From Chondrus crispus (Eukaryota > Rhodophyta > Florideophyceae > Gigartinales > Gigartinaceae), in contig NW_005179389.1 of NCBI RefSeq assembly GCF_000350225.1, forward strand, positions 186,001-250,000: 64,000 nucleotides of DNA. The letters are read 5' to 3'. The notes beneath the pieces were generated by a model. It worked only from the letters and a program-made list of their open reading frames with translations, did not search any database and was not told the DNA's origin. Made by a program: the position numbers and the translations under genes. Positions within the stretch are counted from its first letter, which is position 1. Each line of letters begins with the position of its first letter. Positions 1 through 9,978 of this stretch are shown piece by piece.

Positions 1-44
1 ACACCAGTAAAAATTGTCATATTTGTATTATTATTATTTTTCTC

Positions 45-102
45 AAAAAAGGGTCAGTTCTGAAAAATAACTCATATTTTTTTTCAGAATTGACCCTTTT
101 TT
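45..102. repeat. Imperfect hairpin near the window start
   Basis: A 23-nt arm at 45-67 (A-run, GGGTCAGTTCTG, A-run) is repeated in reverse complement at 80-102 with a single mismatch, around a loop of about 12 nt. The arms are bounded by poly-A and poly-T runs. It may be a fold-back element or the end of a transposon that continues left of the window. No coding function is seen. Confidence 0.6.
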
Positions 103-1089
103 TGGGATTGAGCCTCCCGGAAGGGTACAGTATTCTAGAGGTAGAGTGCTCTTCAGTGTACGTATAATACTCTAGCCAAGTCGCCTCATGTGTATGACTT
201 CCAACCACAAAGGCTTTCTGAGTTTTCCTTGTGATGTATGCTTGCATGCGTTCCCGCGATGAACCCATGCAGGCAGAGAACGCGGGGCATGCCGGAGTCG
301 TATCATAGACGCGCAAGGGCGGCGTAAGGCTTTCAACTCAGTGCGCCACTCACGCAATCATGCAAAAGCCTCTCGCCAGTTCACATGAGTTGGAGAAAAT
401 ACTTCTTGCCTCGCATAGGAATTTTTGTACGGTCCGAACTAGGTGTCACTTCTTTTGCTTTCAAAGACCAACTGCTGTTGAGTGAAGCCTTCTGCGTAGC
501 CTTCGTGTGAAACAGTCTGCCGATATGGAGCTCTGTATTCCCTTTGCTGTCTTGGTCTTCCTTGTCGATCACACAATCGATGTTCTCCTTGTCACACAAC
601 AATAACCATTGCGTGATCGGAAGGTCATGAGATTCTCTCTCACCACATACGTGCACGTCACAATTACAGTATTCCTCCTCTAAAGGGTAAAACACAACGT
701 CTGGAACACTGTAACTTGCTGCAGGGAGCCCCACTGTACTCCCTGCTTATATCCGTAATTAGTATGTCTACACCCCCATGCCCGACTCTTTAGAAGCGTA
801 ATGCACATTAATAGGGGGCTGTAGTACATCACTATACTGTACAACCAAGTACAGTATAATACTGTACATCGATTCCATGGACCTTATAACTTGATAATGA
901 AGCGCAGGACAGTATCGCCCTTTCGGGAATATAGATAACATTCTGCTGAAAGACAGCAACATCGCACCTAATATCTTTGTCTACAAATAGAGACATTCGG
1001 CCATTTCCGGACGAACCGACCAAGGGCTACTTGAATCGAATTGTCAGAGCAACGCACTTCTCAAATTCTCCGTCAACTTCACCTTTAAG
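103..1089. other. No supported gene
   Basis: Only short frames without recognisable motifs are present; the longest is a 117-codon minus-strand frame at 381-734 with no domain I can name. A small perfect hairpin lies at 834-857 (9-bp arms ATACTGTAC, 6-nt loop). The words TACTGTAC and TACAGTAC recur here and elsewhere in the window. Confidence 0.5.
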
Positions 1090-1923
1090 ATGCGTGGGGC
1101 TTTTCTTGCCGCTCTCGCCTGCGCTCTTCTGGGCCTTGGTACTGGGAGCGCTGTTTCTCCCTCTACTCTCTCTTTCCGTTTGGGCCCGAGGCCTCTCAAC
1201 ACATGCCCCTGTACCTGCCGCACACTCTTTTCTGGTTTTAGAAAGGCGATACGAGAGTGTCACCTTCGGAAGAAGAAACTTTGTAAGGTGACAACATGCC
1301 AGACGGCAGATGGAGAAAGGGGTTGGTGGTGTTGCGATCGTGACCCGTCTCCGTCTCCAACTCCAACAACAACCGCAACTGCGTCTCCATCACCGACGAT
1401 ATCTACCACTTCGACAGCTACCGCAACCGCCACTGCGACTCCGACCCCGACGATATCTATGACGGCGACCGCAACCGCTTCTGCGACGCCGAGCATATCT
1501 ACAACCGCGACCGCAACCGCGACCGCAACCGCGACCGCAACCGCGACCGCGACCGCAACCGCTTCTGCGACGCCGAGCATATCTACAACCGCGACCGCAA
1601 CGGCGACCGCAACTGCTTCTGCGACGCCGAGCATATCCACAACTGCGACTGCGACCGCATCTGCGACGCCGAGCATATCTCCTACGGCGACAGCGACCGC
1701 TACGGCCACGGCAACACCTACGCCTTCCATAAGCGTTTCCCCATCTCCTACGCCTTTCCCGAGGGCTAATGGTGTTGTCTGCGCGCGTAGTTGCGGGACA
1801 TGCGGCTTTGCTGGGTGCGCCTCCCGTCCGGGAGGTGCACAAAACTGCTGTATCGGGGCAATTCGAGGATCCGGGCGGGTCTGCAGCGCGACAGATCCAC
1901 CTTGCGTTGATGATACCATGTAG
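1090..1923 (+). CDS. Secreted protein with Thr/Ala-Pro-rich linker
   Basis: Single-exon frame of 277 residues. Residues 1-21 form a clear signal peptide (basic Met-Arg start, Ala/Leu core, cleavage near GSA-V). Residues about 38-83 are an N-terminal Cys-rich module with eight cysteines (C-P-C-T-C cluster through W-W-C-C). Residues about 86-225 are a low-complexity linker of alternating Thr/Ala with Ser-Pro and Thr-Pro, a likely O-glycosylated stalk. The C-terminal about 45 residues form a second Cys module with the pattern C-x3-C-x2-C-x3-GC-x2-RPGG-x3-CC and a final PC. Such Cys modules on mucin-like linkers suggest a cell-wall or extracellular-matrix protein; I know no assigned function. The ATG is chosen because it opens the signal peptide. 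The overlapping frame starting at 977 lacks these features. The composition-driven antisense frame at 1260-1919 is a shadow. Confidence 0.75.
   Translation: MRGAFLAALACALLGLGTGSAVSPSTLSFRLGPRPLNTCPCTCRTLFSGFRKAIRECHLRKKKLCKVTTCQTADGERGWWCCDRDPSPSPTPTTTATASPSPTISTTSTATATATATPTPTISMTATATASATPSISTTATATATATATATATATATASATPSISTTATATATATASATPSISTTATATASATPSISPTATATATATATPTPSISVSPSPTPFPRANGVVCARSCGTCGFAGCASRPGGAQNCCIGAIRGSGRVCSATDPPCVDDTM
1354..1760 (+). repeat. Coding minisatellite inside the secreted-protein gene
   Basis: A 12-bp unit close to GACCGCAACCGC is repeated many times. A longer unit beginning GCTTCTGCGACGCCGAGC recurs at about 1467, 1560, 1614 and 1647. All repeats keep the reading frame (multiples of 3), so copy-number change would only lengthen or shorten the Thr/Ala linker. 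Confidence 0.85.
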
Positions 1924-2012
1924 GGTGGGCGCCGGGGATACGAAACATGAAAGCAGGCAGGATCTATGCAGTACAGTGCAGTGCTTATGTGTTGAGCTAC
2001 TGTTTCTGTTGT

Positions 2013-2450
2013 CTATGTCGAATTTCCGTGGAATGCCGGTGATGATTGAAAAGTACATCGACATACTCGATACTCTATTCCCCAGTATTGCGTCAGCAGG
2101 GACATGGCGTGGAAACGTTGTATAGGGATGAGAATAGTTTTCGTGATATAGCGGAGCCAATCTGCTTGCCTTCCATGATGCATTGCTCTCACTATGGATT
2201 CAGTAAACTGAAGCTTCGTTCCTTCTACTGTACCCAAGGGTACCGCAATTATCTTCATTCCCATCGCGCGTTTCGCATCCCACTCTGCCTCCGCCCACAT
2301 GAATTCCGTGGCCCTTGAGAATGCGATATCGCTCAGCACATTTTCATCAATCATGCATCTTTTATGCGCGCCTAGTCCATCCTGTGATGATGGAAACACT
2401 ACGAGACTCGCACCGGTCCTTCTCCAGAAGCATAGAACCATTCTTCTCAT
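2013..2450 (-). CDS. Hypothetical protein, weak
   Basis: A 145-codon minus-strand frame opening with two closely spaced ATGs (MRRM). The middle has ordinary amino-acid composition (acidic and basic residues mixed, segment FMWAEAEWDAKRAMGMKIIA) rather than shadow-like bias, but I recognise no domain, signal peptide or membrane span. It lies convergent with the secreted-protein gene, with about 90 bp between their stops. It may be a short gene, an exon of a longer one, or chance. Confidence 0.2.
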   Translation of the reverse strand: MRRMVLCFWRRTGASLVVFPSSQDGLGAHKRCMIDENVLSDIAFSRATEFMWAEAEWDAKRAMGMKIIAVPLGTVEGTKLQFTESIVRAMHHGRQADWLRYITKTILIPIQRFHAMSLLTQYWGIEYRVCRCTFQSSPAFHGNST

Positions 2451-2820
2451 TACGACACCAGAAGATGTTCAAGACATGGTGTTGTAGAGTAAGGGAGGGA
2501 GAAGTGAAATTTCTTGCGCGACAGGGTATAGGGACGCTTCAAGTGAAGGCTGACTCCAGGCGATGAGAGAGAGACGAAGTTAAGTGACGAGTTGAAATTA
2601 CCGTAAACGTGTAGATGAGGATCATTCGCCTCAAGCGGTTGTTAGCTATTAGCCGTAGTTAGATTATTATGCCTCAGCGAGCAGAAAAAGATGCGGCCTG
2701 AGGTGTTATGCTTCGCTTCTGTCAACGATTTGTCATGGTCCGTGGCGACCTGGACAGTGTAAACGACAGGGAGAGTGCCGCCCCTGTAACATGTGCTGAA
2801 TGGTATGCAGGATACCACGC

Positions 2821-2873
2821 AGTAAAGCGTTCTTTACCAGTGAGTAGTACTCACTGGTAAAGAACGCTTTACT
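2821..2873. repeat. Perfect 53-bp palindrome
   Basis: Arms of 26 nt at 2821-2846 and 2848-2873 are exact reverse complements around a single central G. The left arm begins AGTAAAGCGTTCTTTACC. The match stops abruptly on both sides (C at 2820, A at 2874). There is no open frame of note. Likely a fold-back element or a hairpin-forming structural site. Confidence 0.95.
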
Positions 2874-5499
2874 ACTCACTGAGTACAGTAATCCCCAGTA
2901 CAAGAATATCACTTTAAGAGAATATTCATTGTACAAGAATATGATATGCAACTCCCGTTTCGGGAAGTACGATTCCAGCTCAAAATCGCCTGTCCCCGGC
3001 ATACAGCATACAAGAATACGACATTGCGAACATCGAAGCTTACACCTGCCATTTTCGGTCATCCCAGCCATGTACTGTACACCAAAAAGAACCGATATAA
3101 GAGTATTAAACTCGAGCAGTTTCAAAGTTGCTGCTGCAACGGGAGTTGGTGTTAGTTGTGTTGCTCTCGGCCCTTTGCAGGTGCTGTAGGGGCGTTTGAG
3201 ATCGCAGAAGATCGATGGGATGGATGACGCGAATTACTACATTATTTGGCAGTAAAGTACACCGGAGGCGCAACAGAAACATGATAACGTCCCCAAACAT
3301 AGTAATAAACCACTTATTAGAATACAGCCCTCTGAATCCGATCGTATTCTTATACCGGGGATTACTGTACCTGGTTCTTGCCAGTACCTGACACTTGCCA
3401 TGATAATCCTCAGTTGGGCAGGCTGATTGTCAATTGAGAACGCGCACTCTCTGGGAGCAGTGCTCATGCGCCACATTACAAAAGCCGTACACGCGTACGA
3501 TTGTTATGATATCTTCACTAGCTTGACAGCACCGTCGTGCATCATTCTCTATCATCTACAGTAGACAGGCATTAGACATCAGTAAACCTAGGCATCGATC
3601 TTGCATCACAGGCAATATGAGAAGCGGAGGAGGAGGGCTGGTCACAACAATTAAGCTGGACCATTTAAATTTTGAATCCATACTATTTTGTGTGTTTAGG
3701 TTAAATACTGTGATCAGTGTAGTGACCACGTAAGTACAAAGGATTTTGCAGGGGTACATGGGGAGGAAGCTGCTAGTCCATTTCAGTAAAAGACAGATAG
3801 CCTTCCACGAAACTACCATTTCTTATCACCGCCTTGAGCCAAGTGCAACAAGCTCCGTCGAGCTGTAGCCAGCTACATCTATGAAGCGGCGGATCGATGA
3901 CGCGCCCTCAGCAAGGATTGGTCCACTTGTCCGTCTAGTTTTGCCGCCGCCGTGCCGGTAGTTTCACTATTTGTTGGGGCTCGAGCTGCGCCAGTTACAT
4001 TGGCATTATGATACTCCTTTCGTAGCGAAGACGCATCGGCGAATGCTTAGAGTCTAGAGAGCTCCTTGGTCAAGGGGAGCGTGCGACAGTAGTAAGGGCA
4101 GCTAGACGTGAACCGCAGGCGCATGAGAAGACCCTTGCAGAGCCAGGTACTCTAATACCCGCCATGTGATTCTGTTGAGGATACATCTGTACACCTCAAC
4201 TCTTCCTCCCTGGTTCTACGAAGGGAAGATGTAACACGTTATCACTGTACTGTGTTGACAGCGAAGATAAAGTGGATTCGGTATAATCGGACCCGTAGTC
4301 AATGGCCTTACCTAATAAGTTACAGTGTTGATTTCCTCAATTCAGCAGAATTGAGGCCGACTACCTATTGCGCCACGCTGTGTTACGTGGCTGGCTATTG
4401 TGCTGTTAGAGCATTTCATGTCAACTCAAGCATGAGTGCGGCATGCAAAAATTGCATGTGCGTCTGGAAGCGTTCTGCTTCCGAACTCCTCAAAACTTAC
4501 GCGGCAGCTCTTAGGCACTCTACAGTGCACCACCTCGTAAGACAGCCCAGTCAGACCGCACCTACTATAGTTTTCCATATTGCCCTGTCTTTCTTTCCCC
4601 ACTTAAGGTTCTCCTGACGATAAACATCAAAGAGAGCCATCTCATCTCTGCATTTTACTACAACGTGCAATACTACCTCACATAATCTGGAACGCACTGA
4701 GATGGTATCTGCAGATACAAAGTAGTATAAATTAGGTCTCGTGCAGCAACTCTAAGGAATAAAAACACAAACTTCAACAGATTCAAAATCTTTTTTTGAA
4801 AGCAGAAATGGCAGTCATTTGTCGGATCAGGAATGACTGCGTTCAGCAACCCAGAACGCGACCAGAAATTACTCACTATCACGCATTGGGACGAACGGAC
4901 ATGACCATCTTTTACAGCTTTTGGACTGATTTCACTCAGCAGTATTGTATGGTTTCTAGAGGTTAAATTACTTTCGGTGAAGCATAAAAGACGAGTTTCG
5001 ACAAAACATGGCCTCTTGAGGGCCTGATGGGAGGTGAAACTGTGATGATATTAAGATGAGTTATCATCCTTGTATCTCGAAGAAGATGGATATGGCTTAC
5101 CCACACTGTCCCTTATGTTTCTTTCTTCCAATAAAATATTGTTTGACGGACAACCGAATGCATAACCGAATCGGTATCGAGTCAAGCTGTGCGTACAGGG
5201 ACACCCGTTGGAGCGCTGCATGATTTACAGCTATATGAGGCACAAATATATTTCACAATCTCTGGATGTCACAGAGGCAAGAAGTGGGGGTAATGAGGTT
5301 TGTTCTCGTCGATGTTTTGGGAAATGTTAACCACCAAGGCATTCTCCATGGATTCAAAAGACTTCATATTTTCCTTTTGGTTCCTCTTTATTCACTTGTT
5401 TAGTCCAGTAGAAGCAAGACGTATATTGCTTTTTGGATGAAACGCATGCTAAAATGGAATCAGGCCAGTAAGACTCCCTGCTGCTTTTTTTTCTTCCGG
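2874..5499. other. No supported gene
   Basis: AT-leaning sequence with only short, composition-driven frames on both strands (for example 87 codons at 3556-3819 minus and 121 codons at 4252-4617 plus). None shows a motif, signal peptide or repeat that would support a gene. Confidence 0.5.
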
Positions 5500-5544
5500 G
5501 TGACACTTTCGTAGTGACACTTTCGTAGTGACGCTTTCGTAGTG
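5500..5544. repeat. Three tandem copies of a 14-bp unit
   Basis: GTGACACTTTCGTA is present at 5500-5513 and 5514-5527, and with one change (GTGACGCTTTCGTA) at 5528-5541, followed by the start of a fourth copy. A simple tandem repeat in non-coding DNA. Confidence 0.9.
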
Positions 5545-5954
5545 TCCTGTATTTCCTGTAATCTAGCTCTATGGCTACAGCGGTGTTCGGGTTATCTCTT
5601 AACGGTGTGACAGTTCAAGACTGATCCAGCCTGCCAGACTGCCTTTTTTTTCGGCAAATCTGATTTGATGAAATCTCAACCACAATGCTGTATCCAGCAA
5701 GGAACTTGGGGACGGAAACCCTTTCACTTTCTGCAACCGGCGCGACCCCCCTTTCATTTGTATCAAACGTACTGCAGACAGGACATCTATTCAGATGCAC
5801 ACAAACCGTGAGCCGAGAGCAAACACAACATACTCAAAGTGCGTTTCCAAGCAAGCATCCAGCGTTCTCTTCGTTGTAGGACCGGAAACGCATGTATGAG
5901 AGTTTTTGAACAGCACGGGAAGTCATCCGAGAGAATCTTTGAATAACACGTTCC

Positions 5955-5984
5955 GGCGACAGCTCTGGCACTATATATTGAACA
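5955..5984 (+). promoter_or_regulatory. TATA-box promoter block of the first GCC-repeat gene
   Basis: GGCGACAGCTC at 5955 is followed by CTATATATTGAACAG at 5971-5985, about 140 bp upstream of the ATG at 6115. The same block (GCGACAGCTC, then CTATAAATTGAACAG) stands at about the same distance in front of the inverted paralogue at 11787. It is therefore conserved in both copies, which supports a TATA box and core promoter. Homology between the two loci begins here. Confidence 0.6.
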
Positions 5985-6114
5985 GGGAGTACATGACTAA
6001 GACCCTTTCCGTTCTACAGTATCAGCAATTCGAGCTGCATGCACACGCTCGCCAGCAAAGGACCCTACGTCAATTAAACCTGCAAACCTATTGCCTCTGA
6101 TGATAATGCCAAGG

Positions 6115-7926
6115 ATGAGAATTGCCAATACCTCAATTTTTATTCCCGTTCTCTCTCTCTTCGTGGCTCTGTCATATGCTGTTGTTCCGGAATGCGACAT
6201 TGGAACTTTTCGTAAGGGAATGAGATGTTTGCCGTGTCCTCAAGGTACGTACCAAGACAAGAAAGGCGCCACGGAGTGTCTTCCATGTCCAAAAGGATTC
6301 TTCAACATATATAAGGGGGCACCGGGTGTTGACATTTGCCAGCCTTGCAAGTCTGGCACGTTCAGCACAACCCTTGGCGCCAAGTCTAGCGCTGTATGCA
6401 AGCCTTGTTCATCTGGGAAGAGCTCTCCTGAAGGGGCTGATCGATGTCTGTTCTGTCCAGCGGGCACTTTTCTTTCGAAATGTTCTCAAGGGGAACAGGT
6501 TTTCGTTGGTCCAAGGATGATCTGCATTGTCTGTGTTGTCTTCGGGTTATGCGAAAGGGAGCCGCTTGAACTCAAATGTCGACCGTGCCAAGAGGGTTCT
6601 TTCAGCGCCAAACCCAACTCGCTGAAGTGCGAATTTTGTCCAGACGGTACATTATCTGAAGTAGGATCACCGTCGTGCAAGCGTTGCCCTCCTGGACAGG
6701 GCAATGAAGACTTTGATGGCATCTGCAGGACGTGCGACTCTTTCAAATTTCACGATGGACACCTTGGTTTCTGCATTAAGTGCCCGGATGGTTTCAGAGG
6801 CAACAAGAAAGACGGCGCGAAAATGTGCATCCCATGTCCTGCAGGGACTGCAGGCACTTCCGGTGACTGTCATAGATGCCCACCGGGAGAAAACAATTTT
6901 GTCACGGGGGCAACGTCGTGCGTACCAGACTACACCCCATGCCCTTCCAACTTTCTCCGCAACTTTCGGGGAGCGTGTCAGCGTTGCAAGACGTCTGAGC
7001 GGTATAATCAGAAGAAAGCTAGGTGCGATCAATGTCCAAACAATACTCTAAGCAAAGGAGGGGTTGACACCAGATGTATACGGTGCCCACGGGGTGAGAA
7101 GCGTTCAAATGGAATGCCGAATGGCACATCTGAGACGGAAGAGAGTTGCACATGCAAGCCAGGCTTAGCTAGGACCCCAGCTGGGCGTTGTGAACGATGT
7201 GCACCGGGATTCTATCGAGATGGCGAGTTTTTCGATGGAGACGAGACAAATGGTAACTCTTGCCTGAGATGCTTCGCGGGGACGTTCTCCAACCGCCCAG
7301 GAAGCCCAAGTTGCCGACCTTGCCCCCCGAAAAGCTTTCAGCCTCGAAGGGGACAAACGAAATGCCTTAGATGTCCTTCGGGAACAGTTCCTGGACCCTC
7401 GAGAGTCGAATGTCTTAATCCGAAGACAGGATGTCCGCTGGGGGCGAAAAGGAGAAATATCAACAGTGAACAGTTCAGTTGCGATAGGCCAGATATCCCA
7501 GAGCGTCCGCCGTGTTCGACATTGCAAAAGTTTGTTCCGACAACGAAAGAATGCGTGAGATGTCCATTTGGATCCACCAGCGAAGGTGGGAGGGACACAG
7601 AGTGCACGGCATGCGGTGGCATCATCTGGGGAGATGACGAATGCAAGTGCATTACAGGCTTCGGGGAGGGGCGGGAGCTCTTCGACGGCGTCTGTCGCAA
7701 CTGTCCTTTGGGCACAGTAGGAGTCCCGGGTGTTGAGGGTTGCACCAAGTGTCCCGAGGGAACGTTTCGCGGAGAAGATTCAGGCGGCGGAGGTGGTGTA
7801 TGCTCGTTGTGTAGGCGAGGGTCATTTAGCAAACCTAGAGCCGAAAGGTGCACTCTGTGCCCCCCCGGATCCAATACTTTCGACTCGGGTGCCGCAAACT
7901 GCGTCGTACCTGGATCACTGGCGTAG
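6115..7926 (+). CDS. Secreted GCC2/GCC3-type cysteine-rich protein, copy 1
   Basis: A 603-residue single-exon protein. It opens with a signal peptide (MRIANTSIFIPVLSLFVA, cleavage near S-Y-A). The rest is a chain of about a dozen ~45-residue modules with the pattern C-x2-C-P-x-G-[TS]-[FY]-S and spaced Cys pairs, as in the GCC2/GCC3 (ephrin-receptor-like, TNFR-like) family. No transmembrane segment or GPI-like tail is evident; the end is NTFDSGAANCVVPGSLA. Extracellular adhesion or matrix binding is a family-level guess only. The frame is open back to a TTG at 6091 and has ATGs at 6100, 6106 and 6115. I choose 6115 because it aligns with the ATG of the paralogue (9979-11787), giving 603 versus 602 residues. 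The two genes are tail to tail and clearly homologous from promoter to about 90 bp past the stop. Confidence 0.85.
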   Translation: MRIANTSIFIPVLSLFVALSYAVVPECDIGTFRKGMRCLPCPQGTYQDKKGATECLPCPKGFFNIYKGAPGVDICQPCKSGTFSTTLGAKSSAVCKPCSSGKSSPEGADRCLFCPAGTFLSKCSQGEQVFVGPRMICIVCVVFGLCEREPLELKCRPCQEGSFSAKPNSLKCEFCPDGTLSEVGSPSCKRCPPGQGNEDFDGICRTCDSFKFHDGHLGFCIKCPDGFRGNKKDGAKMCIPCPAGTAGTSGDCHRCPPGENNFVTGATSCVPDYTPCPSNFLRNFRGACQRCKTSERYNQKKARCDQCPNNTLSKGGVDTRCIRCPRGEKRSNGMPNGTSETEESCTCKPGLARTPAGRCERCAPGFYRDGEFFDGDETNGNSCLRCFAGTFSNRPGSPSCRPCPPKSFQPRRGQTKCLRCPSGTVPGPSRVECLNPKTGCPLGAKRRNINSEQFSCDRPDIPERPPCSTLQKFVPTTKECVRCPFGSTSEGGRDTECTACGGIIWGDDECKCITGFGEGRELFDGVCRNCPLGTVGVPGVEGCTKCPEGTFRGEDSGGGGGVCSLCRRGSFSKPRAERCTLCPPGSNTFDSGAANCVVPGSLA

Positions 7927-9189
7927 CATATGGTTGTTGGTTTAGAGGATAATTAAGTGCCATGAAACGCTAGACGTGAGACTTCGACACAATTTATCCC
8001 TATTTCTCCGTAGCAATAGTTCATCTCGTACGAGTAAAGCGAAGGCTAATGTTACAGTATGTGTAATCGGATTTGCAATTTCGGGTGACTTCACAGTCCG
8101 TGAGGAGCCAAGTTAGAGTGTGAATTTTGCCAGGCCACGTTGATCAAATTTGGCTGGGAGCTTGACGGCATACACCGAAAAGGTAGCGTGAGGCAAGGTT
8201 CTGTTGTATTTCCAGACCTTTCCTTGGCTGACGCATCGCACACAACACGTCTGGTCTTTCCACGCCTACAATCGAAGGAGGTGATTGCGGAGGAGGTATC
8301 GGTGGGAAGCGCTACTGTTGTAATGTGAAGATACAGCTGGCGGGAGATCGGGAATACCTAGCTGTGGGCACTACCATCGCGTGGTGCGCGTGTTTCCAGA
8401 ACCGAGCTTTATCGCGTCGCAAATTTGTCAGGTTCTCCCCCAGACACAGCACGATCCGCTCCGGGTCATGGTGCGTCGCGTTGGAGTAGAACGGCAGCGC
8501 GCGCGACCGCGACGGCCGCCACAGCGCAACCCAGCACCACCACGAGCACGGTCGAGCCGCCTGTCAGCACTGCCTGCAGCGCGGGAGGAACCACGGGGAA
8601 AAGACGATGCAATATGACTTAAAGGACATTCTCAAACTAACGTTGGTTTGATAGAATCAAAGATACAGCTGGCAGAGGCCTTGAGAACCGACTCACTTCC
8701 TTCACCTTCTCTCCCCGACAGCAGGAGAAGTTTTCGGAAGCACGCTCCCAGACCAGTATCGCTGGGAAGGGAACGTTTTCCTCAGTGCGTTTGCGTCAAT
8801 TAAATGAGTAGGGCGGCGCAAGAGAACGAGCAGGAGTGGTTGAAGTGGGCGAGAGACTTCGGCGATCTCGAAATAGCACCCCTCCGTCTCGGGCCCCCTC
8901 CGTGTCGCCAAAATCAATTTCACACTCGCATTTAAAATTTTGTTCCAATCTCACGGACTGTTCAGAAGCTTTTTTGCAAATAGAATTCCAGATTCGTTCA
9001 CCATTCTAGATTCTCATTACTTCTGAATTCGACTTGTGTTGGACGCAAAATTTACCATTCCACTAGAGAGGGGAGGTACAAGGCTTGATCATAATGCTTA
9101 AAGTAGCCAAGGATGCTGAAGAGATTTAGACTTTAAACAAGCCCACTTGCACTTTATCTTGCACTCTATCCGACAGCGGCCTGCCCTCA
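7927..9189. other. Intergenic stretch between convergent paralogues, no clear gene
   Basis: The first ~90 bp after the stop still match the reverse complement of the sequence after copy 2, so the duplication ends near 8010. Beyond that there are short frames only; the one at 8425-8622 (Ala/Thr-rich, two Cys) could be a gene remnant. A 12-bp inverted pair ACAGTCCGTGAG (8094) and CTCACGGACTGT (8951) is followed inward by AGTGTGAA (8116) and TTCACACT (8911). This may be the worn ends of an ~870-bp element. AGATACAGCTGGC occurs twice (8331 and 8661). Confidence 0.4.
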
Positions 9190-9620
9190 ATGAGAACTCC
9201 TCATCTAAGGGCAGCCGTAGACTGCAACTTCACGCGGTTCTTCGCACAACCTTTCTCAGATCGTTCTAACTCTGTTAATCAGCTGCTTGGTTTCTGTGTC
9301 GACACGGGTGTTCCAAGTTCAGTAGTTGGCCTGTCGGAACTTCGGTCCGTCTACCTTCATGCTCGCCGCAAGCTCAAGCCTCTTCGCAAGTCTTTGCGTC
9401 GTATTAGATTCGCTGATTATGTGTTCTAGTCTCCTGGTGTCATTGATCTCTGGCTCACGACTCCAGCAGGTATACCAACAATCAACGAGAAGGCCATCAA
9501 CACAAGTAAAGCCCTTGCTCGTCTATCCTCGCGAAAATCAACTCATTGATGTACGTAAAAGTGTTGAAAAGGAAGGTCGCCTTACAGTGTTTGGAAACTA
9601 CTGCATTCTGCATCGATAGC
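9190..9620 (+). pseudogene. Retrotransposon aspartic-protease relic
   Basis: The frame 9190-9429 reads FCVDTGVPSSVVGLSEL, the flap-less core of a retropepsin (catalytic D-T-G followed by P-S-S-V-[VI]-G). After about 40 residues it reads RIRFADYVF and meets a stop. The same frame then continues SPGVIDLWLTTPAGIPTI, which resembles the downstream strand of the same domain. Later sequence is degenerate and no RT or integrase follows. This is a short, broken Pol fragment in the spacer between the two GCC-repeat genes. Assignment rests on the DTG motif and its context. Confidence 0.45.
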
Positions 9621-9978
9621 AACCAAAGGCACGAAAGCAATCTCCCCAGATGAGTTCAGGAAGATACCTTTAGAAGCGAAGGGAAAGTCAACTAGTACTG
9701 CTAGTTTGCAGTTTCTGATCTCCGAAATGCTGCATAACAACTTTATTTTATCAGTACTATTGGAGCAGGGCGCTCTTCTATAACTTGGCAATGGCGCACT
9801 TTACTACCCGTAACCCCCCGTTTTCGAGGTACCAAAAAGGCAGTCCTGTACTTCTCTTGACACTGAGCGACCAGCATAAACTTCCTTAACAAATCTGATT
9901 CGGTAATTCGTTGTGAAGTACGTCAAGCCTCTCATGACACTCATTTTTTTCTTTAAGCCCAATAGACCAACCCCTGTC

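Noticed and set aside
1260-1919. Long antisense frame rich in Val/Ala
   Set aside because: It mirrors the Thr/Ala minisatellite on the plus strand and has no independent motif.
1390-2160. 256-codon Arg/Gly/Ser-rich minus frame
   Set aside because: Again a register of the same repeat; the Arg/Cys run is a composition artefact.
6091-6114. Upstream TTG start for the first GCC-repeat gene
   Set aside because: Not an ATG; the paralogue begins at the position matching 6115 and the signal peptide starts there.
7338-7874. 178-codon antisense frame in the first GCC-repeat gene, with similar ones in the second
   Set aside because: Shadow of Cys-rich coding sequence, without motifs.
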